Shown piece after piece: positions 36,408 through 51,275 of a stretch of DNA of 64,000 nt (its first letter is position 1; the number at the start of each line of letters is the position of its first letter). The stretch lies in NCBI GenBank assembly GCA_023374025.1, contig SIJG01000080.1:324029-388028 (forward strand), read 5' to 3'. The translations under genes were made by a program, and so were the position numbers. The DNA comes from Heterodera schachtii. Its lineage: Eukaryota > Nematoda > Chromadorea > Rhabditida > Heteroderidae. The notes beneath the pieces are model-generated. The model was not told the origin of the DNA, made no database searches, and was given only the letters and a program-made list of their open reading frames with translations.

Positions 36408-39400
36408 AAGTTTTTCAATAATAAACAAAAATTATAGCATTAAAGAATTGTTTTTTATTTTTAACAGCTTGGATAACTATATGAAGATTTTTGCAAAACA
36501 TTTTTAATTTTATCAAAATTTTTGGTCGTTTGTTTTCAAACTTTTTCGTAAATCTTTATTGTTTTTAATTATAAATATTATTGCATAGAAAATCTTTAAC
36601 CAAAGAATAGCAAGAAAATCATAAAGAATTTGTTAGAAAATCGGAGTTAGCAGTGCAACAATTAAAAAATGGAAGAAATAATTTCTACCAGGACATAATC
36701 ATTTTAAAAATAAAAGGAATTATTATTATTGCGCTGAAAAATATTTAATAGCAATGAAATTTTTTGTTCGCTAATTTTTTTAAAATTATTTCAAAAAACC
36801 AATTTTACGAAAACACAAAACAAAATAAATATTAAACTCCAAAATTCGAAAAAAAAAATTTTAAAAAGAATTTTTTAATTTAAGCCATTTTTTCAAAATA
36901 AAAAATTTAAGTGATTTAAATTTTTAATGATTGAGTAATTAAATATAATACTTGATTTAATAAATATATAAAAATATAATGCAAATAATTTATTCTGTGA
37001 AGGATAAGAAAAATCAAGGATGGATTTTGCCACAAGGCTATATTTATTTGTTCTAACAAGTTTAAATGACTTTAAAAGATTAACAGCCAAGACAATAATT
37101 TAAATTTATTGAACATAAAAAGTTTATATATTCGTTAGAACAGAGGACAATTTACAAAATACAAAGATTCGATGTATTGAACAATAAAAGTCTGACTTAT
37201 TAAAACAAATTTAAAAGTATAAAAATTAAAAACAAAATGATTGAAATATAATGAACTAAAAAATAAATGGCATATTAAAATTTGTTGAATGGCTAGGAAA
37301 TTAAGAATCCGAAAGCATTCATACCCAAACAACAATAGAAATAAAATTATAAACATATTTTTCAAATAAATAAAAATTAATTTTTTATTCAACCCAATTG
37401 GGAAGATCTAAGAAGAGGCGTTCGCCAATTAATTGTTTAAAAAAGTGTCAAAATATTTTATATAAAAATAACGCAAACATAAAAACAGAATTTAAATTAT
37501 TGAATATGAAAAAATTAATATATTAATAGTCATTTCAAAATAATGATTTTTAATTTTAAAGCTGAATACAACATTGAATAAATTTTATTAAATAATAAAT
37601 TCGTACATAAGCATTTATTTTATCAATGAGATTATTATGTTTCTGACATACAAAAAATAGAACCCCAACACAAGGCGCTTATTGTAATAATAATTTGCCA
37701 TTTTAATTTAAATAAAATCTCGAATAAAATAATGGAAAATTAAAAAAATACAATATTTCATAAATGGTAAATATGAAGAAGGTTTATATGGATAAAATCA
37801 ATGAAAAATGTAAAATACATGTCGCAATTTATAAAACAAAAACTATTCTTTAAAATTTGAACTAAAATATTTTATTTCCAATAAATATTCAAAAAATATG
37901 TTAAATAGTTATAGAAGCTTATTTGAATAATTATTTTTTGATTAAATTTGAAAATATTAAAAATTATGAATTTTCTGTAAAAGAGGAAAATTAAACAAAA
38001 ATTTATTAAAAAAATAATTTTTATTAATAATTATTGAAAATTTAAAAAACCTTTTACGCTCAAGAAATTTGCATCAATTAGAGAAAAATAAAAAACACAA
38101 AGAATATAGAAAATTAATGGAAGAAAGCAAGTAAATGATGCTCATATGCTGCGAAAATTCTTGCTTTTTTGCAAAAAATAAAAAATATTGGTTCAAAAAT
38201 ATTATAATTAATTTCTGGGATGATATAAATAAACACGCAATAATATGCAATAAATAATTAAATTTTGTAATAAAGCAAAACATTTAACAATAAGCGGTTC
38301 ATACCAAATTAACAGTGGTATGACAATTTATCAAAATAATACGCCAACTGTATGACAATGCGCAGAGAAATCGACAATTCAATTAATACATAATTTTCTA
38401 TATTCAAAATTTAAAAACATCTAGACTAATTTAGCTTAATATTTAAAAACTAAAGTAATTTAGCTTTATATTCGAGAAAAATCGTATAAACAATAAATGC
38501 CAAATATTATAATAAATAAATAAATTTGTTCTTTATGCTAAAAGGAACTTTTTATGTAATAACATGAGCAGCTGAAAAAATTATTTAAATTTAAATATAA
38601 TTTAAATTGCAAATTTTTTAATTAAGATAAAAAAGAATAAGGATAAATTTTAATAACATAATACAAATATTTATAGGTCCAATCATAAAATTGGCTTCAT
38701 TTTTCAAATTCTATATTTTTTAAATATTGATTTAATATGAACAAAATATCAAAAATTAATCATCCAGCATTTTTTTATTAAAGTTTTGAAATTGTTTTTT
38801 AGTTGTAATTTTTGTTTAACTTAATTTCTTATCATGTTAATATCACATTTTGAAAATCCTACTCATCATTTACTTGTCTCTGGGTTTGCCTTAAATAATT
38901 TATACCCACGCCAAATTGATCAAACATAATTAATCCGTGGAAAATCATATTAGATCACGTTTTTATATATTTTTTTAAATCTCCTCCCAGAGCCACTTTT
39001 GGAGATTTTATAAAAAAGGCCAAAATTTGAGTTTTTTGGATGGCCATAACAATTTTATTTTTGGGGTAAGGAAAAATTATTGCCATTAATAAATTTCAAC
39101 CTTGAATATTTGTATTATTGATTCATAGAAAATAATTTTTATTATATTCAATAGTTTGTTGGATTAAAATATAGTTATCAATTTATTAAAAAATTTGAAT
39201 GGAACTCGCAAGAATAGCACTGCCAGTTTCAAAATTAATTAATTGGATTATCTTTACGCATAAGTAAAATATATAAAAATATAAATATTTATTTAGCATA
39301 ACTAGTAAAACTATTTTATAACTTAAATTCTATTAATTTTTTGTATAGCTAAAATAAAAAAAGTAAAAACATAATTAAATTTTAGAGGATGTAAATTGAA

Positions 39401-42400
39401 AATTTAAAAGTCAATATCAATCAGAAATCGATTAACTTCGTTAATTTGGGGAAATGTACGATAATAAATGTCCTATATGGAAATTACAAATGATTATTTA
39501 AACAAATGTAACAGTTTTATTAAGAATATTAATCATAATATAATTGAAATATTTTATATTGTTTTCCATTAGGCCTTATTGCCATTAAACATAATAAAAC
39601 AATGGTTCATATAAATAAACATTCGGTCGGCTTAGTTGACATTATGACAAATTTAAAATTTTTCCTTTAGTGGTCATTCTTTGCATTTATTAAATTTAAA
39701 GTATAAATTATCTCAGGACCGTTATAATTATTAAAAAATAAATTTATAAATAAATTCAATTAAATTTTAATAAAAATAAAAAATAATGAATTTTTATACA
39801 AATGAACAATGAAATAAAAATAGATTAAAATAATATTTGGCTTTTCAAATGCTGAAAAATTAGAAAAAACGGAAATGTATCGTCTGTTGATTACGCGCAA
39901 GCACAATACATCGTGCAGTTTATAGCAAGTTGGTCTTCCTCAATGTAATTACATATAAATAATAATTTAAAGACCCTAGATCAATGAATACCAATATTTT
40001 AGGCAATAAAAAAAATAACAATGGCACTAACAATGCCCAACATATGAAAAACAAAAATTGTACTATAAAAATTTTCAAAAATTTTTTAAATATAAATAAC
40101 ATAAACAAATGCATCTTAAATTGCATAAAATACTTAATTAGGTCAATTTGAATGTGCTCAGATATAATTACCTTTAAAAAAATATTACGGGGAAGTCATA
40201 AAATTTTTTTTGAATCTTAATACAATTGAAACTAAAGCAATAATAAACGCCAATGATAAAATATTCATAAATTTATAAAAAACAATGAATTTGGTCATCT
40301 TATAAATAACATCAAGATTAAGATTATTTACAAGAATATTCATCATATTAAATATTGAAGGCCAAAATCCAGCGGATTATGTTTTAAAAAAAATTGTATG
40401 AGAAATTTTAATATTGCAGACTATTATCATTTTTAACATTGTATTTGTCTGCAAGATTTGAACTTATTTGAATCCTCTACGAAAATAATAAACAACCTTT
40501 AATTATTTAAAATAATTTTATTCATGAATTATTAATACTTCAGATTTAATCTTCTAAAACTTGGATTAAAACGTAATCAACTTAATTTATTAAAAATACA
40601 AAAAACCAAATAAATTATAAATATATATTTTTCAAACATGTCTAAATTGCTGGTTATCTTCAGCCTTTTTACTTTAAATAATTTTATTAGTGTAACTGTC
40701 CAATTTATAAACATATTTTAATTTTAAATTTTTCATGAATTCACAAATCCTACTTTTAATGAAAAATTTGTTAAATTCTTATTTTCCCCGCACCACATGG
40801 CCTAATTTTCTAAGCAATATATTATAAAAAATTTTTTTTTTACAAAATACATTAAAAAATATTTAACTTGATTAAATTTAAAATATAATTGTAAATCATA
40901 AAACAAAAAAAAAATAACAATAAAATTTTAAAATATTGAAAGATATTATTATGTTGCTAATTAAAATTCATCTTTAAAGCTGAGGATGAAAGAGATTTAT
41001 GAAAATTATATTCTATACAGCGTGATTTTATTAAATTTTCTATGAAATTAAGCATTAATAATTTATTAAATATACAAGAAAGTCTGAGTCTGACATAATA
41101 AAAATTAATAAAAACATAATAAAATATGCATTGTTACAATATACATACGGAAACAACTAAATATCTTTATATTAATTTAATGCAAGATTCTTTAAATTAA
41201 AAAAATAATTAAAAAATAATTCTTACCGAATTTTTCTTTATTTTATATAACCCAATAAATATTTTGCAAAATAACGTAATAAATATATTTTTTAAGCCGT
41301 TTTGACTTAATTTCATGATCAACACAAACATATCAAGTTTTTAGAAATGGAGTAAAGCTTAAAGTGAACAAGAAAGATATTTTTTGTTACTTTAAGAATA
41401 ATTAAATAATAAATTAATAAAAATATTAATATTAAAGCGAACACAATTAAAATAATACAAAGCTGTGTTTCTTAACTTTAATAAAATATTATTTTGTTGT
41501 GCTGCTCACTAGCTGCCTAATTCCAAAATAAGTTTTTTGTAACTTTTTTAAAAATCGGCTAAAATTATTAAATAAAAACAATAATTTAGAGGAAAATATT
41601 GCCGGATTTTTCTTTATTTTTCTTTCGCACAATTTTTTCAAAAGCGATTAATGCATGCATTTTGCTAATTATAATAAATTTAAAGAAAAGCATGTTAAAT
41701 TTATATTTTAAAATTTCAATGGTTCCATATGATTTATTGCATTTGAACTTGTATTCAATAATTTTTCAATTGTTCATTTTTTATCAAAATAGTGAAATGC
41801 TTCTGCCGTTTCCATTTTAGAATGTAAAGAATCAGCGTATTTTTTTTTTTACAAATTTTACAATTTTTTAATAATTCTTATAATTTAAATTTTTGAATTG
41901 TCTTCACACGTAAACTGTCAAAATCAAATGTAACAAAAATAAAAAAATAAAATATTTTCAATTTAAATATTATTAATAATGTATATAATTCAATATTAAG
42001 AAAAAATAATTTTACTTTATTGCACAAAATAATAATTTAGAATTTATACAATATGGAAAAACGAATATTTATATGCAATTAATATACTTATATTTTACTA
42101 AACTTTTAGATATTTCATAAATTAAATATAAAACATGTTTTTTTATTACAAAAAATTTACATGAATTTTAAATATTTTATGATTCAGAACTGATCAAATT
42201 TTACCAACAAAACTCTTTAGCTATAATTTCAGGTCTAAATTGATATAATCAAAAATACCATATTAATAAATGTGCAACAATAATTTTTTTTATCACAAAA
42301 TAAATTTTATAAATTAGAAGGAAAGAATATTGTTTTTATATTTTTGCATTGGATAGTGAAAAATTATATTTTTAAGTATATTAAAATAAACAAATATTAA

Positions 42401-43750
42401 GGACACCAAATATATTATATAAACATTAATTAAAGAAAAATAGCAAAAGCTCTCAATAAAACTTCTTTTACAAATTCTATATAAACAATCCCGAATCAAA
42501 AATTATTAAAATAATGACGGCATATTATGAACTAACGACAAAATTACTGATTGACAGATGATAGCGGCAGTTAACAAAATGATGAATCAAGGGATTAGCC
42601 GAATATAAATTTTAAAATTAGTCGCAAATATCGATGATCGGCAAGTTCCAATTGCCACTAACGAAAATTTAAAATAATAAAGAGATTAACAAAACACAAA
42701 CTACCAATATAAGAAAGATGATCATTTACCTTAAGTTTACAATTATGATTAAATTCTTTGCAAATTTTATTAAACAACAAAATTATATTTAATTCTATAT
42801 TAAAAATAATTAATCTAATATAAAATTTTAATTTCTGTCTACAAGATTTATAAATAAATATATACATAATAATTTTAAAAAATTTAATTATGAAATTTAA
42901 GAAATTTTGAAATGACGTTAAAACAGGTTGAAAAAGCGATAATAATAGTCTGAAAAAAGACAAAGCTTTCGAATTATTCAGCACTTTCAACATAACTTAA
43001 AAACCAATGAAAAAGCATTGCTTTAAATTTAAAAATTATTAATAAAAAACCCTTAATTTTAAAATAAAATACTATTATAATATTCTTCGAAGAATAAAAA
43101 AAATAAATATAATCATTGGATAAAATGAACAGCCTGCTGCAGACCTAATCCGTATAAAATTATTCATAAAGCGCATGGAATGAATAAAAATCATACAAAA
43201 TGCGAAAGGAAAATTTTTAATTAATTCTGCTACTCAATATATAATTAATAAGTAATTTAATAAAGTAAATTTAAAAATGAATAATTAATACATCAAAGTG
43301 CCTAAATTAGAGGAAAGAAACAGCAATTAAAATTAAAAAAACAAAAAAAAAAAAAAAAATAAATCTACCTAAACTAATAGACTAAACCGCACAGTCCCGA
43401 ATTGTGTGGTCTCTGTTTATTTTGGTTATTTCAAATTACACTAAATATCAAAATTATTTCATTTACAATGAATGAACAGAATATTGCAACTAAATTTATA
43501 TGACTGCATACATTCAAGAACCTATTCCCTGATATTTCTTAAAGAATAACAAAAAAATAAAAAATAACAAAAATTACCGCCATATTACTTCGTCATTTCC
43601 GTCGTAAGTTTATCATGTAAATGATGATTATGTTACTAATACCGAAGAAATAATATATATATATAATTAACTTGATCAAAAACGAGTTAATGTAAATTTG
43701 CGAATAAAAACTTGTAAAACTAGCCAAATATATAAAAATTAAAAATTATA
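36408..43750. other. A-rich desert, no gene recognised
   Basis: Over 7 kb of A-rich sequence with only short open frames rich in Ile, Lys, Asn and Phe. A poly-A run lies at about 43343-43360, and a weak stem (CCGCACA with TGTGTGG) at about 43388-43410. No RNA gene or conserved protein motif was found. Confidence 0.35.
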
Positions 43751-45489
43751 TAAACATAAACATAGTAACAATACAATAAATATTTTTTATAAATATTTTA
43801 AAAATAATTTTTTTTTAATTTTAAATTTTGTTTTGCAAATTTTAAATTTTCAATTATTTTTTAGTTTATTTAAAAGTTGACTAATTAATGCATATGGAAC
43901 TGTTAATTTATTTTCATGATCATTAAAAACGCCAGTTATGACAAGAACTATGAGACAATTATTTAAACAGTAAAACTCGTATTAGTTTATGATTTTTCAA
44001 ATCGCTCCATGGCGGGCGATCATATCCATAATACATTTTTTCTGTTTGAGAGCCTTATTTATAAGATTTGATTATTTATTTCCTTGAGAATTTTTACAAA
44101 ATTACATTTTTTTTATTTACTCCTTCGTGTATTCTCTTGATAAATCGTAGTTTGTTTTCTATGGACTGGCGATTACATTGTTCGAATCATTATTTTGGTT
44201 TAATGTTTTAGAAAACATTTATCATTTTTTATTGAAAAAAAATCATTAATTTATTTAAAAGAATTAGTTTAATCTTATTATTATATTTGTTTTGAATATT
44301 TTTTAAAATGATAATTTTCTCTTTAGTTATTCATTTTTTATATAAATTCCATAATATTTAATTTTTTGTTATTTTTATGCATTTTTTAATTAAATTCTAA
44401 TAATATTGTTAAATTAATTTATAATTTGAAGTTTAGAGCATTATTTTTTGAATTAATTTTTAATGCTGATATGTGTTTTTAATAACAAGATTTTTTATGA
44501 AAAAACCTATAATAATAAACCAAAGTTGTCCAAAATTTTGTGATTTTCGAACCAATTTTTAGTAAAAAATTTGGAGTTTTAGGGAGGCCGGCGGTGCCAA
44601 TAGGCGCCGCAGAAACGTTTTTCGGAATTTCCACACATATTGTAAGTGAAAAGCAAAAATGCATATAAGATAAAAAGCCTGCCCATCAGGACATACAAAG
44701 ATTAGGATGGAACTTAATTTTTCCATAGACTGTTTAATAATTATTTATTTTCTAAATTTATATACATAATTCAAATTACTAATTACAACAACCAGCTGCG
44801 AAAACGACAATATGGTATAAATTAATATCTCGTAAAGAATTTAAAAATTGAGATTAATAATTTCGAGCATAAAAATAAAATTATGTGCAATCAATAAAAA
44901 ATGGTAATTAAAAAGAACAAATTTAAAAAAATCTTATTTCAAATTATTTTTTAATTATTATGTGTTATGTACCACAAAAAAATTGACACAGGATAATGTC
45001 TATGAGTGAAAAGTAAAAAATTTTTATTACTAAAAACCGTATAAAAACCAGAACCTAACTATATTTATCAAATGTTGAGCTCCCAAACAACTGCATTTTT
45101 ATTACACCCATGGAAAAAACGACACATCAGGACAAATCAATGGAAAATTTTATCTAAGTCAGATCTCCGAGTGTTTAATAAAAAATCAAATGACAGTTTT
45201 AAAAATATTATTAATAACGATGTTTGTTTAATTATTTATTTAAAAATGATATATATATATTACATTATTTTTTTTTCGAATTTAAACTAAATCAAATAAG
45301 AATTAAATGAATAAAAAATATTTGGCGATTAATTATGTAACTTTGTTCTTAAATTTTAGCAATTAAAAATTATTTATATACATTAATTAAATTGCCAATT
45401 GTCAATTATTTCTACAAATTATTAATTTTGAATTCGGCCCAAACCAAAAAATAATTCTTCTTCACTTAATCTTTGGGCTGGACACCACT
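43751..45489. other. T-rich stretch with a GC-rich near-palindrome
   Basis: Composition flips back to T-rich near 43.8 kb. The GC-rich near-palindrome at 44586-44610 is annotated separately. An open frame at 45072-45290 has no recognisable features. Confidence 0.3.
44586..44610. repeat. GC-rich near-palindrome, dispersed copy
   Basis: The core GGCGGTGCC-AATA-GGCGCCGC can fold. Its reverse complement (GCGGCGCCTATTGGC, then ACCGCCGG) closely matches 53331-53353 (GCGGCGCCTATCGGC, then AGCGCCGG), and the GGCGCC core also occurs in the hairpin at 14.6 kb. Confidence 0.55.
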
Positions 45490-45497
45490 CTAATCAT

Positions 45498-45746
45498 TAG
45501 GGAGTCCAATTATATGGAAATCCATATTTTTTTTACTGGGCTCTGGGAGGCCTAAAACGCACAAAAAAACATGTTTTTAGCTTGGTTTGAAGCTTCTAGG
45601 ACGGATTTCTATATCCATATTTTCCATAATTTTCCATATTTCGCGATTTATGTCCATATTTTCATATTTGTCGATGTTTCGCGTTTTTTGGTCCATATTT
45701 TATGGCCATATTTCGCGATTTTATATCCATATTTTTAGACTCCCTA
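45498..45746 (+). mobile_element. hAT-like MITE (249 bp) with TCCATATTT motifs
   Basis: Terminal inverted repeats TAGGGAGTC and GACTCCCTA are flanked by exact 8-bp duplications CTAATCAT at 45490-45497 and 45747-45754. Internal TCCATATTTT and TTTCGCGATTT motifs are iterated. No coding capacity. The intact duplication suggests a fairly recent insertion. Confidence 0.85.
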
Positions 45747-45829
45747 CTAATCATCAATACAATGGCTACACTAATCGAGCTAATCGAGTTCGGAAGACTG
45801 TAGTGTGGGTTTTAGGCAGTTTAAAAATT

Positions 45830-45905
45830 ATTCCGCCGGGACCGGGACTGGCAAAACCGGGGCCGGGAACCCGTTTTTCAAAAATCGGGACCGTGACCGG
45901 GACTT
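45830..45905. repeat. CCGGGACCGGG-rich fragment
   Basis: Iterated CCGGGAC/CCGGGGCC motifs resemble the fragment at 24105-24205 and the MITE subterminal arrays. No terminal repeats or target duplication were identified, so it is likely a truncated element. Confidence 0.45.
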
Positions 45906-48900
45906 TTAGTTAATAATTATATGATTGCATAACTGCTTTATTATTAAAAACTTTGCTAATAATGGTTTTTAGCTTATTTGTTGATATTTAAAAATTTGTT
46001 TTTTTTTTGTTTTTTTTTTTACTGAAGGAATTTAAAAGAAATCATTTAATATTTTCACAAATCAAATAGTTTATTTATTTTAATACAATAAAATTAATTA
46101 AATTTACTTATTAAAAGAATTGACTTTCATTTTAGCTTTGAAATAATTTTATTGTCATCTTTTCTATTGACTAAGTATTTAATCATATTAATCAATCAGA
46201 AATTTCTCATTTTTTATAGTATGTTCTGTCAAATAATTTCATAGCTTTTGGTATAAATCACAATAATAAAAATCATTTTAAAAACATTCACATTATAAAA
46301 TGTATTTCATCTATTAATCATTATAAATAAACTAAATTATCAATTTAATTTTTTTAATTGGATAATTTATAAGATTTTTACCAAATGCATTTTACAGTAG
46401 CAAAATTCATTTTTCTTTTCTATAGGATTAAATGCTAGTTATTAAGTTTTAATTCTTTTGAACTTTGAGAGGCCTCGGCAATCGAAGAAGTTGCGCGCTG
46501 CTTCTATAAATTGTTCAAACACACCGTGTTTCACTTCAGCCATCTTTCTTTTATTTGAAATCAAGTAATAAGGTTTTAATTTTTGTAAATTTTTAAGCTT
46601 ATTAGCGCAATTTTATTATTTATTTGAAAATTATTATTTTGTATTTTTTTTTGTGTAGTGAAATCTTTTTACTCAGTATCCTAAAACCTTTATTTTGTTT
46701 TCTTTAATTGAAAAACATATTTTCTATTCAATAGCAGCAAATTATTAATTGCTTAATTTTTGAATAAATATTTTCTTAGATTAATAATTATACCTGTTAT
46801 ATATTAAATAGAATATAGATAATATTTCAATTTTATATCTCTTGTCTCAAATATAATTAATTGAGTTTTTTTTCATTTAAATTTTTACTAAAATATTTTG
46901 TTAAATTAATATTACAACATTAATATTTAACAAAACTTAAACAATTAATTACATTTTTTGGTACAATAAATAAATATTTATTAATTTCATTATCCTTATT
47001 GATTTTATTTAATCCAGTTAAAAAAATATACTATAGGTTCTTTTTAATTGATTTTAATTTTTTTCATTAATTAATTCTCATTATTATTTAACGTCCTTGA
47101 CTTTGTTTCATTGTGTCCTTTATTATTAAAATTTTTTAATTTGAAATATATTCAGGTTAATGGTTGTATAATTTTTCATCCGTTAAATTTATGTACTCTT
47201 CAATTTAAACAAAATCGAACGAATTAAATTAATATATTATTTAATAAATGTAAAGATTTATAAATAGTTGGTAAATATTAAATTATCACTCACTTTTTTC
47301 ATCTAATTTTTCGTCTGCCTATTAAAGTTTGTTGAAATCAATGTAAGTATTCGAGTAATAGCCTCGTTTTGGGTTGGGTGTTGTTTAAATTATTAAAATT
47401 TAATTTTACATTAGTATGTTTTTTATAATGATCTTTTTTACGCCTTAGCATTAATAAAATTCGCTTTATATTGATTAAACAATTAATTCATTTTTTATGG
47501 GAACTATTTAACACTTTTAATATCTTGTGCTACAACTTAGCTACACGCGAATTTGAAAGCTTCGCTTCTCAAATGAATTTCTTTTTTTTTTGTTTTTTTT
47601 ATTGTTTATTTTATTATTCATTTTAATTAATAATGCTTGATTCTTTCAAAATTTGTTTTAAAAATTATTTAATGTTTGGTTTTTTAGCTATTTTAGGATA
47701 ATCTTTTAGATTTTTTATTATTCTATTAAAAATTTTCGAATATTTATCGCAATAACATTCAATGGAGATGGTTTCATAAGTATATTTCTCTATTAATTAG
47801 TTTAAAATTGAATTTTTTTTTATTTATTTCTTATTTTTACGATAAATAGTTTATTTATTTTTAAAGAATTAACGAATATGTTATTTCTTCAAATATTGAA
47901 TGCTTGTAAAATCATTTGCGATTTGTCTGGAACCGATTTAATTTCAGATGCAATTTAAAATTCTGGCTGTAAGAATTGCTTTTATAATATTATTTAAATT
48001 TATAATTTTACAAGTAATAAAATGGCAGCAGAAATAATTTATTAAATATTTATTCATGCACTGATCTTACGAATTGGATTATATGTTTCATGAGACATTT
48101 TGTTTCTTGTTAATATTTTATTTGAATTTTTTCATAATACCACGCATTTATAAGTTGGATATAATTGTTGTTTTTATTTGTTAATGTGATTTTTTTGTAT
48201 CATTTTATTTACAAATGAATATCTTATTAGCTCAAATCAAATGCACTTAAGATAAAATAAAGTAATTATTTAATGATAAGATAAGACTCAGATTGTGCAA
48301 AATAATTTCACTAGAATTTTTTTCAATTTTCATTCAATAATTACTATAGATTTATTTTTGAATTTTTTAAATAAAAATTTTTATGATTTATCGTATTTGA
48401 TAAGCCTTCTGAGAGAATAGGTTGTCTCGAAAAAAAAATTACATTTATTTAAAAGTAAAATTTAAGAAGTAAATTTTGTAATATATTTATTGTATAAGAT
48501 TTAATGAATAAAAATATGCACAAAGGAGAGAACATGATTAAAATTAATTCTTAAAATAAATAATTAAAAAATATCTAGAAAGACAAATATTAATAAAATA
48601 TATTTTAAAAATTGAAATTTTAAGAATGTATTATTCTAAAAAATAAAATTTTTTTATTATCTATCATGCCGAAATGTCCGATACGTCATTTGAAATTCAG
48701 TTCCCTCTGTGTTTTGTTATCAAGATTTAATTTTATAAATAAATCTTTTCATTTTAAATTAATTTAGCATGAGCTAAAAAACAATGAATTATATAATTAC
48801 TATATACCAAAATTGAAATATAGAGTATTATTTATCTTTTGTTCATTTTATTTCTTTTTAAATTTGTTTATTAAATTATTTACTTTTAATATGAGTCAAC

Positions 48901-51267
48901 GATTATAAGAAAAATGCTCTACATATTTAACTCGCGAGATACGCGTATACTCTTTCAAATGGGTATTTAGCCTCCGCCCATTATATATTTTAGAAATCAT
49001 ATGTTGCATTTGGCGTATTTCGTTGACAAGGGTGACATTCCTTCACAATAAGAATATGAAAATTTTATTTTTTGCTTTAATAAAATTATGAAATTATTAC
49101 GAGAATCTGTGCCAATTTATTTAATGAAAATGAGATTTCTGGTTCAAACAGGCATATTTTTCAAAATTATAATTCTTAAAATAATTTTAGCTTTTGTTAT
49201 CATTGAAAGAAAATGTTTTTTATTAAGTAAATCACAATTAAATTAAATTTTATTAATTCAATTGTGGTCATTTTTAATATTTTGTTTATTGGTTCATATT
49301 TTAAATTATTTAGGATAAAATCATTTGGGTTTCTTGCGGTTCTTCGTTTATTTCATTTTGGTCTCATTCACTTAATTTAATGCTTTTTTTTTAAATTTTT
49401 TTAATCAAATAGTAAAAATTAATACTAATATTAAGCTTTTAGGAGTCCGTTCCAATACGGATTAATTTTTTTGTTAATTGGATTTACAAAATTTTATTAA
49501 AAAGCAAAAAATATCTTATCATTACAAAATAAAATAGCATTTGCATTTTCCATTATTTAAATGCTTGTCAGGTCATCTCATTAAAATTGGAACAGCATCA
49601 GACATTTATATATAATTACAGAAAATTTTGATATCCAAATAAAATCCTAAATAATCCGATTATCTGCCAAGAAAATAAAAACGCGTAATTCAAGCGAGCG
49701 AATTTTAAAACAACAAAATAATTTTGAGATTAGAATGAGTGTATAATAAGAAAAATAAATTATAAAATATAAAACATCATATTAAATTCTTTTTACAATT
49801 GCTTCAAGAGATATTTGTAATTTTTTTTAATTTTACAATATTTATTTAGATAAAAAGAGGTTATAATTCAGGCAAGGAACTCGAAGTAATTCGTTTCTTT
49901 ATTTTTTAAAACTACTTCATAATTTTTTAAATATTTATTAAAGTAAATAAAAATGGAATGATTTTTAAATTTTTATACTTAATCACGAAAGTTTCCAACA
50001 ATTGTAGTGATCTTCTGGCGTCAAAAATGGGATACAATTTTTGATCGTGCCATTACAGCCTTGAAAAATGAAAAATTTTATTTATCCTAATTCACAGTCT
50101 TTTAAAGAGAACTAAATATACTTCAAAATGATACTAAATATACATTTTTCGATTTTAATTGTTAAAATTTTATTGAATTTCCGTCGAAAAAAACAATAAT
50201 TTTGAAAAATATATGATTTTGCGAACAAATCATTTTTCATATTTAAATTAGTTTGGTTATAATTCTTAGTGTACTCTTAAAAATATTCGAGAATTATAAA
50301 TTAATAATTTTATGCGTATCTAATTAAAGAACAACATTTCTATAGGCTTTTTAATAATAAATCTTTAAACTAATTATCGATTAATAGCTTTTAAAAAATT
50401 AATACCTTTCGCAAATTTATTTTCATTCTCTCGTTATTTTCCATAGTTTCAGAAAAATATTGGGTGCCTGTTTTTTAAAAATTTAATTATGGGTTAAACA
50501 TTATTTGCTATTTTTCATTCATATTGTTATAATTTTTTTATAAATATATTTGTAGTTTTTTTAATTGCAATTTATTTGAATGCTATCAATTTTTAATCAA
50601 TTACAAAAAACATATAAATTATAGAAATTTGTTTATTATATGTGTAATAGTGTTATTTTATTTTTAAAATTTCGCAATGTTAATAATACATTAATATTTC
50701 ATTAATATTTCTTTGTGTCTAATAGAGTAGTACATTTTCTATTTGTTGTAGACATTCGTTATTCTATTTGAATGGCACAATTAAATAATTATACTTGCCA
50801 CGATAAAAAATATTTAAAGTTTTAAAACTCATTATAGATAAAATTTAATCAAATTTAACGCCTAAAAGGTTATTATTATTGAAAATTTTAAAAATATTTA
50901 AATTAAAACAGCACTTCAAAAAGTATTCAATTCTAAAAAGGCGAGGAATGACATGAAAAAGCATTTTAAATAATTGTTTTATTTTATTATTACAAATTAT
51001 TTTTGAATTTTTATATTATTTTATTTATCTCATATTTCATAGTCTTTTAATTTAAGTGTTGCGTTTTAGAATATAATGAATATTTATTTTTGTTTTGTTA
51101 TTTTAATTTTTTTCTAATTAATTTGCTTCTTTATAATATAATTCTCTCGATTCCTTATTGATTTCATGTTTGAATTTTTGAAAACACTATTTGCTTCACA
51201 ATTTTATTTGCTTAAATAAAAAACTGGCATAAATTTATTATATAAAGATTGTAATTTTTAAATGTTA
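45906..51267. other. T-rich desert, no gene recognised
   Basis: About 5.4 kb of mostly T-rich plus strand with no long open frame. A short GC-richer patch at 46470-46530 and another at 48930-49040 are unassigned. Confidence 0.35.
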
Positions 51268-51275
51268 TTTAATAA

